Source of the DNA: an uncultured Pelagibacteraceae bacterium
GTDB lineage: Bacteria; Pseudomonadota; Alphaproteobacteria; Pelagibacterales; Pelagibacteraceae
Assembly: GCA_902539745.1 (NCBI GenBank)
Contig: CACBKA010000001.1
Coordinates: forward strand, 62,001-126,000
DNA: 64,000 nucleotides
Reading direction: 5' to 3'
Below, in pieces: positions 1 through 10,365 of this stretch. Both the position numbers and the translations under genes were made by a program. Below the pieces are notes generated by a model that saw only the letters and a program-made list of their open reading frames with translations, made no database searches and was not told the origin of the DNA. Positions within the stretch are counted from its first letter, which is position 1. Each line of letters opens with the position of its first letter.

Positions 1-611
1 AATTTTTTACTCGAAATATTTGACGCTGTTGCAAAGATTTCTTTTATTTCATCATTACCTAGATAAAAACGAACCATATCAAAATCATGTATTGTCATGT
101 CTCTAAAAATTCCACCTGAACTTTTTAAATACTTAAAAGATGGAGGAGCTGGATCTCTACTTGTAATAATAATTTTCTCTAATTTTCCAATTTTTCCCGA
201 TAATAATGATCTTTTTAAAGCATAATGACCTGGATCATATCGTCTATTAAAACCTAGCTGAATTTTTGGTTTATATTTTTTTATATATTTTTTGCATTTT
301 ATAACTTTATTAATATTTAAATCTAAAGGTTTTTCGCAAAAAACTATCTTCTTACTTTTCACTGACTTGGTTATTAACGGTATATGTGTAGAGGTTGTTG
401 AAGATATAAAAATTATATCTATTGATTTATCTGAAAAAGCTTTTGATGAATTTTTTAAATTAATACATTTAAGTTTTTTTGAATAAATTTTAGAGATTTT
501 TTGATTTATATCGTACACATACTTAAGCTTTAGTTTAGAATTTAATACAATATTTTTTGCATGCATCACCCCTATTCTACCTAAGCCAAATAATGCAACA
601 TTTTTTTTCAT
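1..611 (-). CDS. iolG: Inositol 2-dehydrogenase-like oxidoreductase (Gfo/Idh/MocA), 3' end beyond window
   Basis: This gene is absent from the ORF track because it runs off the left edge. Reading the minus strand from the ATG at 611 gives an N-terminal NAD-binding Rossmann start (MKKNVALFGLGRIGVMHAKN), then CEKPLDLN, the family lysine motif, GFNRRYDP, SRDPAPP and GGIFRDMTIHDFDM. These are hallmark stretches of inositol 2-dehydrogenase, which oxidises myo-inositol to scyllo-inosose with NAD in the cytoplasm. About 203 of an expected 330 or so residues are visible. It is divergent from iolE across 63 bases, which fits an inositol catabolic cluster continuing to the left. Other Gfo/Idh/MocA sugar dehydrogenases remain possible, but the iolE neighbour favours IolG. 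Confidence 0.85.
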   Translation of the reverse strand, partial: MKKNVALFGLGRIGVMHAKNIVLNSKLKLKYVYDINQKISKIYSKKLKCINLKNSSKAFSDKSIDIIFISSTTSTHIPLITKSVKSKKIVFCEKPLDLNINKVIKCKKYIKKYKPKIQLGFNRRYDPGHYALKRSLLSGKIGKLEKIIITSRDPAPPSFKYLKSSGGIFRDMTIHDFDMVRFYLGNDEIKEIFATASNISSKK

Positions 612-674
612 GAAGTAATCACTTTTTTGTTTAAACTGACGATCTAAACCTTTATTCTAACAAATTAAAAAAAT

Positions 675-1574
675 ATGTCAGTAAAATTAGGAATAGCACC
701 AATAGCGTGGAGTAATGATGATATGCCAGAATTAGGCGGCGATACATCTTTAGAAACTTGTTTGTCTGAAGCTAGAGAAGCTGGATTTACTGGAATTGAG
801 TCTGGAGGGAAATTTCCTAAAACCTCAAAAGAATTATTACCCATATTAAATAAATACAATATTAATTTATGTTCTGGTTGGTATGGCGCAAATCTATTAA
901 AAAGGACTGTTAAAGATGAAATGGAAAATATTAGAACTCAATTAGATTTATTTAAAGATTGCAATGCACCTTGCATAGTTTTTGCCGAGGTCACTAATTC
1001 AATACAAGCCGATGAGTCAAAACCTTTATCAAAAAGACCAAAATTAGATAAAGATGATTGGAAAAAATTCTGTGAAAAAATTAATGAAGTTGGAAAAAGA
1101 TTAGAAGGTGAAAATATGCCATTAGCCTATCATCATCACATGGGAACTGTAATACAGTCACATGAAGATACTGAAAGGCTGATGAATGAAACAAACGATA
1201 CAGTAAAATTAACTATAGATACTGGTCATATGTTATTTGCTGGTGGTAATTCTTTGAAGATTATAAGAGATTTTAAGGAGAAAATCGCACACGTTCATTG
1301 CAAAGATATGAGAGAGAAAGTTTTAAAAAAATCATTATCTGAGGATTTAAGTTTTAGACATGCTTTTTTAGAGGGTGCTTTTACTGTTCCTGGAGATGGA
1401 TGTATAAATTATAGACCTATTTTTAATGAACTTGTGAAGAACAACTATCAAGGTTGGCTTGTCGTTGAAGCAGAGCAGGATCCAAAAAAAGCAAATCCAT
1501 TTGAATATGCTAAAATTGGTTTTAATTACCTTAAAAAAACCTTAAGTGAATGTGGTTTGAAAATAATAACTTAA
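675..1574 (+). CDS. iolE: Inosose dehydratase
   Basis: This is a 299-residue TIM-barrel protein of the AP-endonuclease-2/xylose-isomerase-like superfamily. IolE removes water from scyllo-inosose (2-keto-myo-inositol), the second step of inositol breakdown. The opening KLGIAPIAWSNDDMPELGG is the family signature. Metal-binding segments are visible as AYHHHMGT (about 151-158), DTGHM (182-186) and HVHCKDM (206-212), with a late VVEAEQDP. Length is normal for the family. It is divergent from iolG, which makes the preceding enzyme. It ends 2 bases before the end of convergent tgt, leaving no room for a terminator. Confidence 0.92.
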   Translation: MSVKLGIAPIAWSNDDMPELGGDTSLETCLSEAREAGFTGIESGGKFPKTSKELLPILNKYNINLCSGWYGANLLKRTVKDEMENIRTQLDLFKDCNAPCIVFAEVTNSIQADESKPLSKRPKLDKDDWKKFCEKINEVGKRLEGENMPLAYHHHMGTVIQSHEDTERLMNETNDTVKLTIDTGHMLFAGGNSLKIIRDFKEKIAHVHCKDMREKVLKKSLSEDLSFRHAFLEGAFTVPGDGCINYRPIFNELVKNNYQGWLVVEAEQDPKKANPFEYAKIGFNYLKKTLSECGLKIIT

Positions 1575-1576
1575 AT

Positions 1577-2692
1577 CTAATTAAATTTAAAAATATATTC
1601 TTTATAAAAATCATCGAAAGTACCATCTTTTATTGAGGTTCTAATTTTATTCATAAATTCTTGGTAAAAGTTTATATTATGTAAAGAGATTAACATGGAC
1701 GCTAATATTTCATTGGTATTAATTAAATGATTTAGATAGCTTTTTGAATATTTATTTAAACTTCTCAAATTTGTATTCTCATCTAGTGGCTTCAAGTCTT
1801 TTTTATATTTTGAATTTCTTATGTTTACTTTTCCATCCCAAGTAAAAGCAAGACCAGTTCTCCCTGATCTGGTTGGTAAAACACAATCAAACATATCTAT
1901 ACCAGATTTAACAGCACCTAATAAATCTGATGGCGTTCCAACACCCATGAGGTATCTCGGTTTGTTTTTTGGCATTTTATTTGTAATATTATCTAGAACC
2001 TCAAACATTTCATTTTGCTTTTCTCCAACAGCCAATCCACCTACAGCATATCCGTCAAAATTAATTTCTAACAACTTTTCTAAACTTTCAATTCTTAGGT
2101 CGTTAAACAATCCGCCCTGCACAATTCCGAAAAGAGATTTGTTTTCAGCATTATCAAACTCAATTTTGGATCTTTTTGCCCAGTATGTTGAAACATCAAT
2201 GGCGTTAGAAATTATTTTTTTATCATTAGTGAGTTTTGGACATTCATCTAAAACCATCAAAATATCAGAATTAATTATTTTTTGTATTTGAATACTTTTT
2301 TCTGGACTAAGTTCAATTTTTTTACCATCAAGATGAGATTGAAAAATAGCTCCCTTTTCTTTATCAATTTTTCTAAACTTCGATAGTGACATTATTTGAA
2401 AACCTCCAGAGTCTGTCAGAATTGGTTTCTGCCAATTCATAAATTGATGAAGACCACCAACATTTTTTAAGATTTCTAATCCTGGTCTTAAAAAAAGATG
2501 GTAAGTATTTCCCAAGATTATTTGTGAATTTGTCTTGATAATATCATCAACAAAAATACTTTTTACAGTACCCTGTGTACCAACAGGCATAAATGCGGGT
2601 GTATCAATCAAACCTCGTGAAGTTCTAATCTGTCCAAGTCTTGCTTCTTTGTGGGTTTTTATTAATTCAAAAAAAACGTTTTTTGAATTCAT
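1577..2692 (-). CDS. tgt: Queuine/preQ1 tRNA-ribosyltransferase, zinc cysteines missing
   Basis: Tgt exchanges guanine-34 of GUN-anticodon tRNAs for preQ1. The barrel motifs are intact: TPAFMPVGTQGTVK near the N-terminus, LTDSGGFQIMSL (Asp near 94), GIVQGGL, GGLAVGE, and the nucleophile region DMFDCVLPTRSGRTG. Length (371) is normal. The C-terminal zinc site is not. Where bacterial Tgt reads CDCYTC before the YSRAYLHHL helix, this protein reads TNLRSL before YSKSYLNHL, so all three cysteine ligands are replaced while the downstream HN histidine remains. The start is ATG at 2692. It lies just downstream of the cyclophilin gene on the same strand. Confidence 0.93.
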   Translation of the reverse strand: MNSKNVFFELIKTHKEARLGQIRTSRGLIDTPAFMPVGTQGTVKSIFVDDIIKTNSQIILGNTYHLFLRPGLEILKNVGGLHQFMNWQKPILTDSGGFQIMSLSKFRKIDKEKGAIFQSHLDGKKIELSPEKSIQIQKIINSDILMVLDECPKLTNDKKIISNAIDVSTYWAKRSKIEFDNAENKSLFGIVQGGLFNDLRIESLEKLLEINFDGYAVGGLAVGEKQNEMFEVLDNITNKMPKNKPRYLMGVGTPSDLLGAVKSGIDMFDCVLPTRSGRTGLAFTWDGKVNIRNSKYKKDLKPLDENTNLRSLNKYSKSYLNHLINTNEILASMLISLHNINFYQEFMNKIRTSIKDGTFDDFYKEYIFKFN

Positions 2693-2696
2693 TTAC

Positions 2697-3248
2697 TTAT
2701 TTAATTACAGAAAAACTTATAATCTTATCTGGATTTTCAACAGACCCGTTTGGATCATTTCCTTTTTTTATTTTATCTATCAATTCCATGCCCTTGGTCA
2801 CTTTTCCAAAAACCGTGTACTGACCATCTAAATGAGGGGCTGCATCAAAACAAATAAAAAATTGACTATTAGCACTATTTGGATTCATTGATCTTGCCAT
2901 AGATAAAGTTCCTCTTTGATGTGGAACGTTACTAAATTCAGCTTTTAGGTCTGGTAAAGAAGAACCGCCAGTTCCAACTAAATCAGCATTAAAATTTTTT
3001 GAATTTCCAAACTTCACATCTCCTGTTTGAGCCATAAAACCATTAATAACTCTATGAAAAACTACTCCATCGTACTCTTTATTTTCTGCTAAAGTTTTAA
3101 TCCTTTTGACATGTCCTGGTGCGACGTCAGGAAATAGTTGAATTTCAACCTCACCTGTCTCAAGTTTCATTAACATTTTGTCATTTGCTGTAACAGTATT
3201 CATAAAAAATAATAATGTTATTATATATACTAAAAAATATCTTTTCAC
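2697..3248 (-). CDS. Periplasmic peptidyl-prolyl cis-trans isomerase (cyclophilin)
   Basis: A 183-residue cyclophilin with a cleavable signal peptide (MKRYFLVYIITLLFFMNTVTAND), so it probably assists folding of exported proteins. Family motifs follow in order: VVFHRVINGFMAQTGD (catalytic Arg in FHRV), ANSQFFICFDAAPHLDGQYTVFGKV and GMELIDKI. It resembles PpiA/PpiB; the signal peptide favours the PpiA type. The start is GTG at 3248, embedded in a GTGA overlap with the coaD stop, so translation is probably coupled. Confidence 0.9.
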   Translation of the reverse strand: MKRYFLVYIITLLFFMNTVTANDKMLMKLETGEVEIQLFPDVAPGHVKRIKTLAENKEYDGVVFHRVINGFMAQTGDVKFGNSKNFNADLVGTGGSSLPDLKAEFSNVPHQRGTLSMARSMNPNSANSQFFICFDAAPHLDGQYTVFGKVTKGMELIDKIKKGNDPNGSVENPDKIISFSVIK

Positions 3249-3739
3249 GAGAATTTAGATTTAATAGCTTTTATTACAGATTTTGTTGCAAATTTTTTTA
3301 AATCACCCTTCAATTTCCCAATTTCTTTTATAAACTTAGACGAAATTATTTCATTTTCTATATCCGACATTAAAAAAATAGTTTCAACACTTTTATCAAG
3401 TTTTTTATTCATTCCGGCTAATTGAAACTCATATTCAAAATCTGACACAGCTCTTAAACCCCTTATAATAATTGATGCTTTATACTTTTTGCAGATTTTA
3501 ACGGTCAGATCATCAAATGATATAATTTTAATTTTATTTTTACTTAGTCGTAAATCATTAAACAAAGATTTATTTAATATTTCAATTCTTTCGTCTAAAG
3601 AAAACAAATAATCTTTTTCTATATTATCAGTCGTTGCAACAATCAGTTTATCAACAATCTTCAAAGATTTCTTTATAACATCTATATGTCCAAAAGTTAT
3701 TGGATCGAATGTGCCTGGATAAATAGCAGTTTTTGGCAT
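3245..3739 (-). CDS. coaD: Phosphopantetheine adenylyltransferase
   Basis: CoaD transfers AMP to 4'-phosphopantetheine, the penultimate step of coenzyme A synthesis. The nucleotidyltransferase start AIYPGTFDPITFGHIDVI carries the T/HxGH motif, and IIRGLRAVSDFEYEFQLAGMN and EIISSKFIKEIGKLKGD complete the family pattern. At 164 residues the length is typical. It lies between gyrA (2-base gap) and the cyclophilin gene (GTGA overlap), suggesting one transcript. Confidence 0.96.
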   Translation of the reverse strand: MPKTAIYPGTFDPITFGHIDVIKKSLKIVDKLIVATTDNIEKDYLFSLDERIEILNKSLFNDLRLSKNKIKIISFDDLTVKICKKYKASIIIRGLRAVSDFEYEFQLAGMNKKLDKSVETIFLMSDIENEIISSKFIKEIGKLKGDLKKFATKSVIKAIKSKFS

Positions 3740-3741
3740 TT

Positions 3742-6315
3742 TTAATCTATATTATCCTCTATCTTAATGGCGGAAACAACTTTTTCCTCGCCAGATAATT
3801 TAATTATTCTTACTCCTTGAGTGTTTCTACCAGCTATTCTTATTTCTTTAACTTGGACTCTTATTACTCTTCCTTTATCGGTTGATAATATAATTTGATC
3901 TTTATCAGACACTATAAGGTTTGATGTAACATTGCCGTTTCTCTTAGAGTTTACTATTCCAATAATTCCTTTTCCGCCTCTATTTGTTACTCTAAAATCA
4001 GACAAAGAACTTCTCTTACCATAACCATTTTCTGTTATTGATAAAACATATTCGTTTAATGAAACCTTTTTTGATCCATTTTTTTTAGAAATATCACTTG
4101 AGCTTTTAGAACTATCAATTACAGATAAAGACATTATGCTGTCATTATCTTGCAAATTTATGCCTCTTATGCCTTTAGAAGATCTACCTTTAAATAATCT
4201 CATTTTTTTTGACATAAACCTAATGCACTTTCCAAACTTTGTACCCAAGAAGATGTCTTGATTTTCCTTACACTTTTCTACACCAATAATTTTATCATTT
4301 TCGTCAAGTTTCATTGCAATTTTTCCACTTGCATTAACATTTAAAAAGTCAATTAACGAATTTTTTCTAACTTTTCCTTTTGCGGTTACAAATACAACAT
4401 ATAATTTTTGCCACTCACTATCATTTTCAGGCAAAAGAAGTGTTGATGTGATAGATTGTGTATTTTTAAGTGGTAATAAATTAAATAATGATTTTCCTTT
4501 GGAAGAAAGACTTCCTTTTGGAATTTTCCATGCTTTAAGTTTGTATGCTAGACCTTGTGAAGAAAAAAATAAAACTTGACTATGAGAGTTTCCAGTTAAA
4601 ATTCTAACAACAAAATCCTCCTCCCTTGTAGTAATACCAGTTTTTCCCTTACCTCCTCTTTTCTGTGTTTTAACAGATGCCAATGATCCTCTTTTTATGT
4701 AACCCTGGTTTGTGATGTTAATTACAACAGCTTCTTTTTGAATTGTTTCCTCAATGTTATAATTCAAAACAGCATCGATTATTTTCGTTCTTCTTTTTAT
4801 TGCAAACTTTGACTTAATTTCTTCTAACTCTTTAATTATAAAATTAAATAATTCTTTTTTAGATTTTATAATTTTATTATAATAAATAATTAATTCTGAC
4901 AATTTTTTTATTTCAGTTTCAATTTCATTAATTCCAAATGCTGTAAGTTTTTGTAGTCTTAATTCTAAAATTGAATTTACTTGTGTTTCACTTAATTGAT
5001 ATTTAGATAAATTTTGTTTTTTTTCAATCATGGAGATCAATTTTGAGCTTTTTTTAATAGGCCATTTTTTATTTAGTAAGTTTTTCTTAGCAGTTTCGGT
5101 ATCTTTAGAACTTTTAATAATTTTAATTATTGCATCAATACTTTCAACTGCAGTGGCAATACCAATTAGTATATGAGCTCTGTCTTCGGTTTTTTTAAGA
5201 TCAAACTTAATTCTTCTAAGAACTGTTTTTTCTCTGAAGGAAACAAACTGTGAAATAAATTCTTTTAAGTTTAATATTTTAGGTTTCCCATCTACAATTG
5301 CTAAAGTATTAAAACCAAAAGAAGATTCTATACTCGTTAATTTATAAAGTTGCCTTCGTATTGTTTCTGCTTCAACTCCTCTTCTCAAATCTATGACCAC
5401 TCTTATGCCGTCTCTATTAGACTCATCTCTAATATCGCTTACACCCTCAATTTTTTTTTGTCGTGAAAGATCAGCAATCCTCTCATTTAAAACTGATTTG
5501 TTTATTTGATAAGGTATTGATTTTATTACAAGTCTTGTTTTCCCATTTTTTAAACTTTCTTCTTCAATTTCTCCTCTTATTTTAAATGAACCTCTACCTT
5601 TGTTATAACCTTGTTTAATTATATCTCTTCCAATTATTAAACCTCCTGTTGGAAAATCTGGACCAGGAATATGTTTCATTAGCTGACCAATTGTAATGTC
5701 GTTATTTTTTATATACCCGATAGTGCCATCAATAATTTCTCCCAGATTATGTGGCGGGATACTTGTTGCCATACCAACAGCGATACCGCCAGCACCATTA
5801 ACTAAAAGATTTGGATATTGTGACGGAAGTACGGTTGGCTCCCTTTCTGTTTCGTCATAATTATTTCTAAAATCTACAGTATTTTTTTCTAATCCTTCAG
5901 TGAGAAATTGAGAAACTTTTGAAAGTTTTGTTTCTGTATACCTCATAGCTGCAGGGGGATCTCCATCAATTGAACCAAAATTTCCTTGTCCCTCAATTAA
6001 CGGTAAACTCATTGAAAAATCTTGAACTAATCTAACTAAAGCGTCATAAACAGCCTGATCACCATGTGGGTGGTATTTACCAATCACATCACCAACTATT
6101 CTTGCAGATTTACGAAAAGGCTTACTCCAATCATAACCACCTTTATACATAGCGTAAATAATTCTTCTATGTACAGGTTTAAGACCATCTCTAACATCAG
6201 GAAGTGCTCTGCTTACTATTACGCTCATAGCATAAGAAAGATATGATGAGCTCATTTCTTGATGAACAAAAATTGGTTTATAATTTGAATTATTTTTTAC
6301 TTCAGTCTTTTGCAT
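3742..6315 (-). CDS. gyrA: DNA gyrase subunit A
   Basis: This is the breakage-reunion subunit of gyrase, which introduces negative supercoils. The N-terminus holds [13 protein letters not shown], the helix region [18 protein letters not shown], and the active tyrosine in [10 protein letters not shown] (Tyr126). The C-terminal beta-pinwheel carries QKRGGKG near residue 550, a close variant of the GyrA box QRRGGKG, which distinguishes it from ParC. In the quinolone-determining region the position matching E. coli Ser83 is Gln (Gln87 here), while the Asp87 equivalent is kept. Length is 857. It follows ssb by 4 bases on the same strand. Confidence 0.97.
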   Translation of the reverse strand: MQKTEVKNNSNYKPIFVHQEMSSSYLSYAMSVIVSRALPDVRDGLKPVHRRIIYAMYKGGYDWSKPFRKSARIVGDVIGKYHPHGDQAVYDALVRLVQDFSMSLPLIEGQGNFGSIDGDPPAAMRYTETKLSKVSQFLTEGLEKNTVDFRNNYDETEREPTVLPSQYPNLLVNGAGGIAVGMATSIPPHNLGEIIDGTIGYIKNNDITIGQLMKHIPGPDFPTGGLIIGRDIIKQGYNKGRGSFKIRGEIEEESLKNGKTRLVIKSIPYQINKSVLNERIADLSRQKKIEGVSDIRDESNRDGIRVVIDLRRGVEAETIRRQLYKLTSIESSFGFNTLAIVDGKPKILNLKEFISQFVSFREKTVLRRIKFDLKKTEDRAHILIGIATAVESIDAIIKIIKSSKDTETAKKNLLNKKWPIKKSSKLISMIEKKQNLSKYQLSETQVNSILELRLQKLTAFGINEIETEIKKLSELIIYYNKIIKSKKELFNFIIKELEEIKSKFAIKRRTKIIDAVLNYNIEETIQKEAVVINITNQGYIKRGSLASVKTQKRGGKGKTGITTREEDFVVRILTGNSHSQVLFFSSQGLAYKLKAWKIPKGSLSSKGKSLFNLLPLKNTQSITSTLLLPENDSEWQKLYVVFVTAKGKVRKNSLIDFLNVNASGKIAMKLDENDKIIGVEKCKENQDIFLGTKFGKCIRFMSKKMRLFKGRSSKGIRGINLQDNDSIMSLSVIDSSKSSSDISKKNGSKKVSLNEYVLSITENGYGKRSSLSDFRVTNRGGKGIIGIVNSKRNGNVTSNLIVSDKDQIILSTDKGRVIRVQVKEIRIAGRNTQGVRIIKLSGEEKVVSAIKIEDNID

Positions 6316-6319
6316 TTAT

Positions 6320-6772
6320 TTAGAAAGGAATTTCATCATCAAGATCAGAATTATCTTGTGACATTTGATCATTTGGAAGAGAACTTTCCTGGGACGGCTG
6401 ACTATTATTTGATGCATTCTTTCCTCCTAACATTGTTAAAGACGAATTGTATCCTTGAAGAACAATTTCAGTTGAATATTTATCTTGTCCAGATTTTTCA
6501 TCTCTCCATTTTCTTGTGCTTAATTGTCCTTCGAGATAAACGTTTGCGCCCTTTTTAAGATATTGTTGTACAATATTTACAAGTCCTTCATTAAATATAA
6601 CAACTCTATGCCACTCTGTTTTCTCTTTTCTCTCTCCACTAGATTTGTCTTTCCAACTTTGACTTGTAGCAACGCTTAACCTTGCGACGTTTTTTCCGTT
6701 AACCATTTGCTTGATTTCAGGATCAGCACCCAGTCTACCTATAATTTGAACCTTATTTAAACTTCCTGACAT
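6320..6772 (-). CDS. ssb: Single-stranded DNA-binding protein
   Basis: A 150-residue SSB with an N-terminal OB fold (SLNKVQIIGRLGADPEIK, WHRVVIFNEGLVNIVQQYLKKGANVYLEGQL) and an Asn/Gln/Ser-rich linker ending in the acidic tip DLDDEIPF, which docks repair and replication partners. The start is ATG at 6772. It is divergent from uvrA across 90 bases, the common arrangement in Proteobacteria. I looked in that spacer for an SOS box and did not find one. Confidence 0.97.
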   Translation of the reverse strand: MSGSLNKVQIIGRLGADPEIKQMVNGKNVARLSVATSQSWKDKSSGERKEKTEWHRVVIFNEGLVNIVQQYLKKGANVYLEGQLSTRKWRDEKSGQDKYSTEIVLQGYNSSLTMLGGKNASNNSQPSQESSLPNDQMSQDNSDLDDEIPF

Positions 6773-6862
6773 AATTCTTAGGTTTATTGTTAGTGAATAA
6801 AAGATAATATAACATAAATTAACTATAATTATAAGGACTAACTACTCAGGCTGTTAAAAAGT

Positions 6863-9739
6863 ATGCTTAAAAAGATATTGATAAAAGGGGCTAAAGAACA
6901 CAATTTAAAAAATGTTTCTTTAGAAATTCCTAAAGAGAAGATTGTAGTAATAACAGGTCTTTCTGGATCGGGAAAGTCATCATTAGCTTTTGACACAATA
7001 TACGCAGAAGGGCAAAGACGGTATGTTGAAAGTTTATCAGCTTATGCAAGACAATTCTTAGATAAAATGAAAAAACCAAATGTTGATCTAATCGAAGGTC
7101 TAAGCCCAGCAATTTCAATTGAACAAAAAAATGCTCCAAAAAATCCAAGATCTACCGTAGCCACAGTAACTGAAATTTATGATTACATGAGAGTTCTATT
7201 TGCAAGAGTTGGTGTGCCCTATTCACCTTTTACTGGAAAACCAATTGTATCGCAGTCTGTGAGTGAAATGGTTGATAAAGTTAAAGCTTTACCAAAAAAT
7301 TGTACAATATTTTTATTGGCACCAGTAGTTAGAGGTAGAAAAGGTGAATATAAAAAGGATATTTTAAATTATAAGAAAAGAGGATTTCAAAAAATTAAAG
7401 TTGATGGAAAGTATTTTGATATTAATGATTTTCCTGATTTAAATAAAAAAGTAAAACATGATATTTCTATTGTTGTTGATAGAATAGTTTTAAATTCAAA
7501 ATTAGGTAATAGATTAGCTGATAGTATAGAAACTGCATTAAATCTATCAAATGGTTTGCTTATAGCTGAGTATGAAAATGAGACTTTGCCAAAAAAATTC
7601 AGAAAAAAAGAAAGTATTTTGTTTTCATCCAAATTCTCATGTCCAGAAAGTGGTTTTACAATTGAAGAAATCGAACCAAGATTATTTTCATTTAATAGCC
7701 CTTTTGGAGCATGTGAAGAATGTGAAGGTATAGGACATAATTTAAACGTTGATCCGAATTTAGTTGTATCAGATAAGAATAAAACTATTGCGGATGGAGC
7801 AATTGAACCCTGGGCAAAATCTACTTCAATGTATTATGCTCAAACATTATCGTCTATCGCGAAACATTATAAATTTTCTTTAGATACAAAATGGAAAAAA
7901 TTACCAAAAAAATTTCAAGACATAATTCTTTATGGATCAGATGATGAAGAAATAAAGTTTTATTATGACGACGGATATGAAAAATATGACACTAAAAAGA
8001 CTTTTGAGGGTGTAATAAATAATCTTGAGAGAAGATATTTAGAGACAGATAGTGATTGGAAAAGAGATGAAATTGCCCAGTACCAAAGTGAAAGTAGTTG
8101 TGAAAAATGTAATGGTATGAGGCTTAAAGAGGAGGCTTTGTGTGTAAAAATTAATAAATTAAACATAAGCGAAATAACAAAATTTTCTATAGAAGACTCT
8201 CAGAAGTGGTTTGCAAATCTTGAAAATATACTATCTTCTAGAGAGAAAAAAATTGCACAACATATACTTAAGGAAATTAATGAGAGGCTAAACTTTTTGT
8301 TAAATGTTGGTTTAAACTATTTAACTCTATCAAGAGAGTCTGGAACACTCTCAGGAGGAGAGTCACAACGAATAAGATTAGCATCACAAATTGGGTCAGG
8401 ATTAACGGGGGTTCTTTATGTTTTAGACGAACCCTCTATAGGTCTTCATCAAAGAGATAATAAAAAATTAATTGCTGCATTAAAAAAACTTAGAGATTTA
8501 GGTAATACAGTAATTGTTGTTGAGCACGACACGGAGACTATGGAAAATGCTGATCATATAATTGATCTGGGTCCAGAGGCTGGTTTAAATGGTGGCCAAA
8601 TAACTGCCCAAGGTAATTTAAAAGATATTATAAATACGGATGATAGTATTACTGGAAATTATTTATCTGGAAAAAAATATATACATTTACCAAGAAAAAG
8701 AAGAACAGCAAAAAATGGAAGATATTTAGAAATTTTAGGTGCAACTGGAAATAATCTTCAAAATGCAAATCTTAAAATACCAACTGGAACATTTACATGT
8801 GTAACTGGAGTATCAGGTAGTGGTAAATCAACTTTAGTTTTACAAACTTTATATAACGCGCTTAATCTATCTCTTAATAAAAATAAATCTAGAAAACTAC
8901 CTAAACCATTTAAAGGTTATAAGGGAATAGAATTAATTGATAAAGTTATTGATATTGATCAGTCTCCTATCGGTAGAACACCAAGATCTAATCCGGCTAC
9001 ATATACGGGTGCGTTTGGTCCAATCAGAGATTGGTTTGCTAATTTACCTGACTCCAAAACTCGAGGGTATAAACCTGGAAGATATTCTTTTAATGTAAGA
9101 GGTGGGAGATGTGAAACCTGTGAAGGTGATGGTGTGATTACATACGAAATGCATTTTTTACCCGATGTTTATATACCTTGTGATGCTTGTAAAGGAAGTA
9201 GATACAATAGAGAAACACTAGAAATAAAATTCAAAAATAAAAATATAGCTGAAGTTTTAGATATGACTGTTGAAGAAGGTTGTAATTTTTTTGAGAATAT
9301 TCCAACAGTACACTCAAAACTATTAACATTAAAGCATGTTGGCTTGGGGTATATAAAAATTGGTCAGCAAGCCACTACATTATCAGGCGGTGAAGCTCAA
9401 AGAATTAAGTTGGCTAAAGAATTATCAAAAAGATCTACCGGAAGAACACTTTATATTCTAGACGAACCAACAACTGGTTTACATACTCATGACATCAAAA
9501 AATTACTTGAAATTTTACAAGCATTTGTGAATACTGGTAATACCGTAGTAGTTATTGAACATAATTTAGATGTAATAAAAACAGCTGATTGGATAATAGA
9601 TATGGGACCTGAGGGTGGTGCCGATGGAGGTAAGGTCATTGCTGAGGGATCGCCTGAAAAAGTAGCTACAGTTGATAGCAGTTATACGGGTAAATTTCTA
9701 AAAAATTTAATTAATGGGAAAATGAAAAAAACTGCATAA
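6863..9739 (+). CDS. uvrA: Excinuclease ABC subunit A
   Basis: UvrA is the damage-recognition ATPase of nucleotide excision repair, acting as a dimer with UvrB. Two ABC modules are visible: first Walker [14 protein letters not shown] (about 31-43) with signature [12 protein letters not shown], second Walker [11 protein letters not shown] with [15 protein letters not shown]. Zinc-finger cysteine pairs are intact ([25 protein letters not shown] to CDACKGSR), in contrast to the zinc site lost in Tgt nearby. Length is 958, close to the family norm of about 940. ATG at 6863 is the only sensible start. Confidence 0.97.
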   Translation: MLKKILIKGAKEHNLKNVSLEIPKEKIVVITGLSGSGKSSLAFDTIYAEGQRRYVESLSAYARQFLDKMKKPNVDLIEGLSPAISIEQKNAPKNPRSTVATVTEIYDYMRVLFARVGVPYSPFTGKPIVSQSVSEMVDKVKALPKNCTIFLLAPVVRGRKGEYKKDILNYKKRGFQKIKVDGKYFDINDFPDLNKKVKHDISIVVDRIVLNSKLGNRLADSIETALNLSNGLLIAEYENETLPKKFRKKESILFSSKFSCPESGFTIEEIEPRLFSFNSPFGACEECEGIGHNLNVDPNLVVSDKNKTIADGAIEPWAKSTSMYYAQTLSSIAKHYKFSLDTKWKKLPKKFQDIILYGSDDEEIKFYYDDGYEKYDTKKTFEGVINNLERRYLETDSDWKRDEIAQYQSESSCEKCNGMRLKEEALCVKINKLNISEITKFSIEDSQKWFANLENILSSREKKIAQHILKEINERLNFLLNVGLNYLTLSRESGTLSGGESQRIRLASQIGSGLTGVLYVLDEPSIGLHQRDNKKLIAALKKLRDLGNTVIVVEHDTETMENADHIIDLGPEAGLNGGQITAQGNLKDIINTDDSITGNYLSGKKYIHLPRKRRTAKNGRYLEILGATGNNLQNANLKIPTGTFTCVTGVSGSGKSTLVLQTLYNALNLSLNKNKSRKLPKPFKGYKGIELIDKVIDIDQSPIGRTPRSNPATYTGAFGPIRDWFANLPDSKTRGYKPGRYSFNVRGGRCETCEGDGVITYEMHFLPDVYIPCDACKGSRYNRETLEIKFKNKNIAEVLDMTVEEGCNFFENIPTVHSKLLTLKHVGLGYIKIGQQATTLSGGEAQRIKLAKELSKRSTGRTLYILDEPTTGLHTHDIKKLLEILQAFVNTGNTVVVIEHNLDVIKTADWIIDMGPEGGADGGKVIAEGSPEKVATVDSSYTGKFLKNLINGKMKKTA

Positions 9740-9765
9740 AATTAAAATTTATGGTATAAATATTT

Positions 9766-10365
9766 ATGGTTAATATATTACAGTCTTTATCTAAAACTAT
9801 TCACCTTTCAGTTATATTGGCTATCTTGTTATTTGCTGGCCTTTTTTTCGCTGGTGGAGAATGGGCTTTTGATAGACTTTTTTGGAGCTGGTTATTTAGA
9901 TATATTCATGTTGTTGTTGGTATAATGTGGATTGGATTATTATGGTATTTAAACTTTGTTCAAATACCAAGTATGCCAAAATTTACAGATGAACAGAAAC
10001 CAGCGATTACAAAAATCATTGCACCAGCAGTTTTGTTTTATTTTAGATGGGCTGCACTGGCAACAATAGTAACTGGTTTGATCGTTGCTTATTTAAACGG
10101 CTATGTTCATGATGCAATGATCCTCGGAATTGGTAGTGGTGGAAAAAATACTGCTATTGGCATTGGGATGTGGCTAGGAATAATTATGGCTTTTAATGTA
10201 TGGTTTATAATTTGGCCTAATCAAAAAAAAGTTCTAGGTATTGTTGATTGCGCCCCGGAAGACAAACCAAAACACGCAAAAACTGCGGTAATCACGTCTA
10301 GAGTTAATACTTTATTGTCATTACCAATGCTTATGACGATGGTTATAGCTCAGAATCTTTATTAA
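9766..10365 (+). CDS. PuuD-like (DUF989) membrane protein without cytochrome domain
   Basis: A 199-residue integral membrane protein with about five hydrophobic segments and conserved polar positions such as FWSWLFRYIHVVVGIMWIGLLWYLNF. This pattern matches the membrane half of PuuD, the membrane urate hydroxylase that in other bacteria also has a C-terminal cytochrome c domain. No CxxCH motif is present, so only the membrane part exists. No purine-catabolism genes are nearby, so a urate role is unproven and a general redox or heme-linked role is equally possible. It follows uvrA by 26 bases and overlaps the convergent secF end by 4 bases. Confidence 0.7.
   Translation: MVNILQSLSKTIHLSVILAILLFAGLFFAGGEWAFDRLFWSWLFRYIHVVVGIMWIGLLWYLNFVQIPSMPKFTDEQKPAITKIIAPAVLFYFRWAALATIVTGLIVAYLNGYVHDAMILGIGSGGKNTAIGIGMWLGIIMAFNVWFIIWPNQKKVLGIVDCAPEDKPKHAKTAVITSRVNTLLSLPMLMTMVIAQNLY

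Noticed and set aside
665-859. 64-residue minus-strand ORF inside iolE
   Set aside because: Shadow of iolE, with no family resemblance and no ribosome site.
6773-6862. Possible SOS (LexA) box in the ssb-uvrA spacer
   Set aside because: Neither the alphaproteobacterial GTTC-N7-GTTC form nor CTGT-N8-ACAG is present; only a lone CTGT and GTTT-like strings occur.
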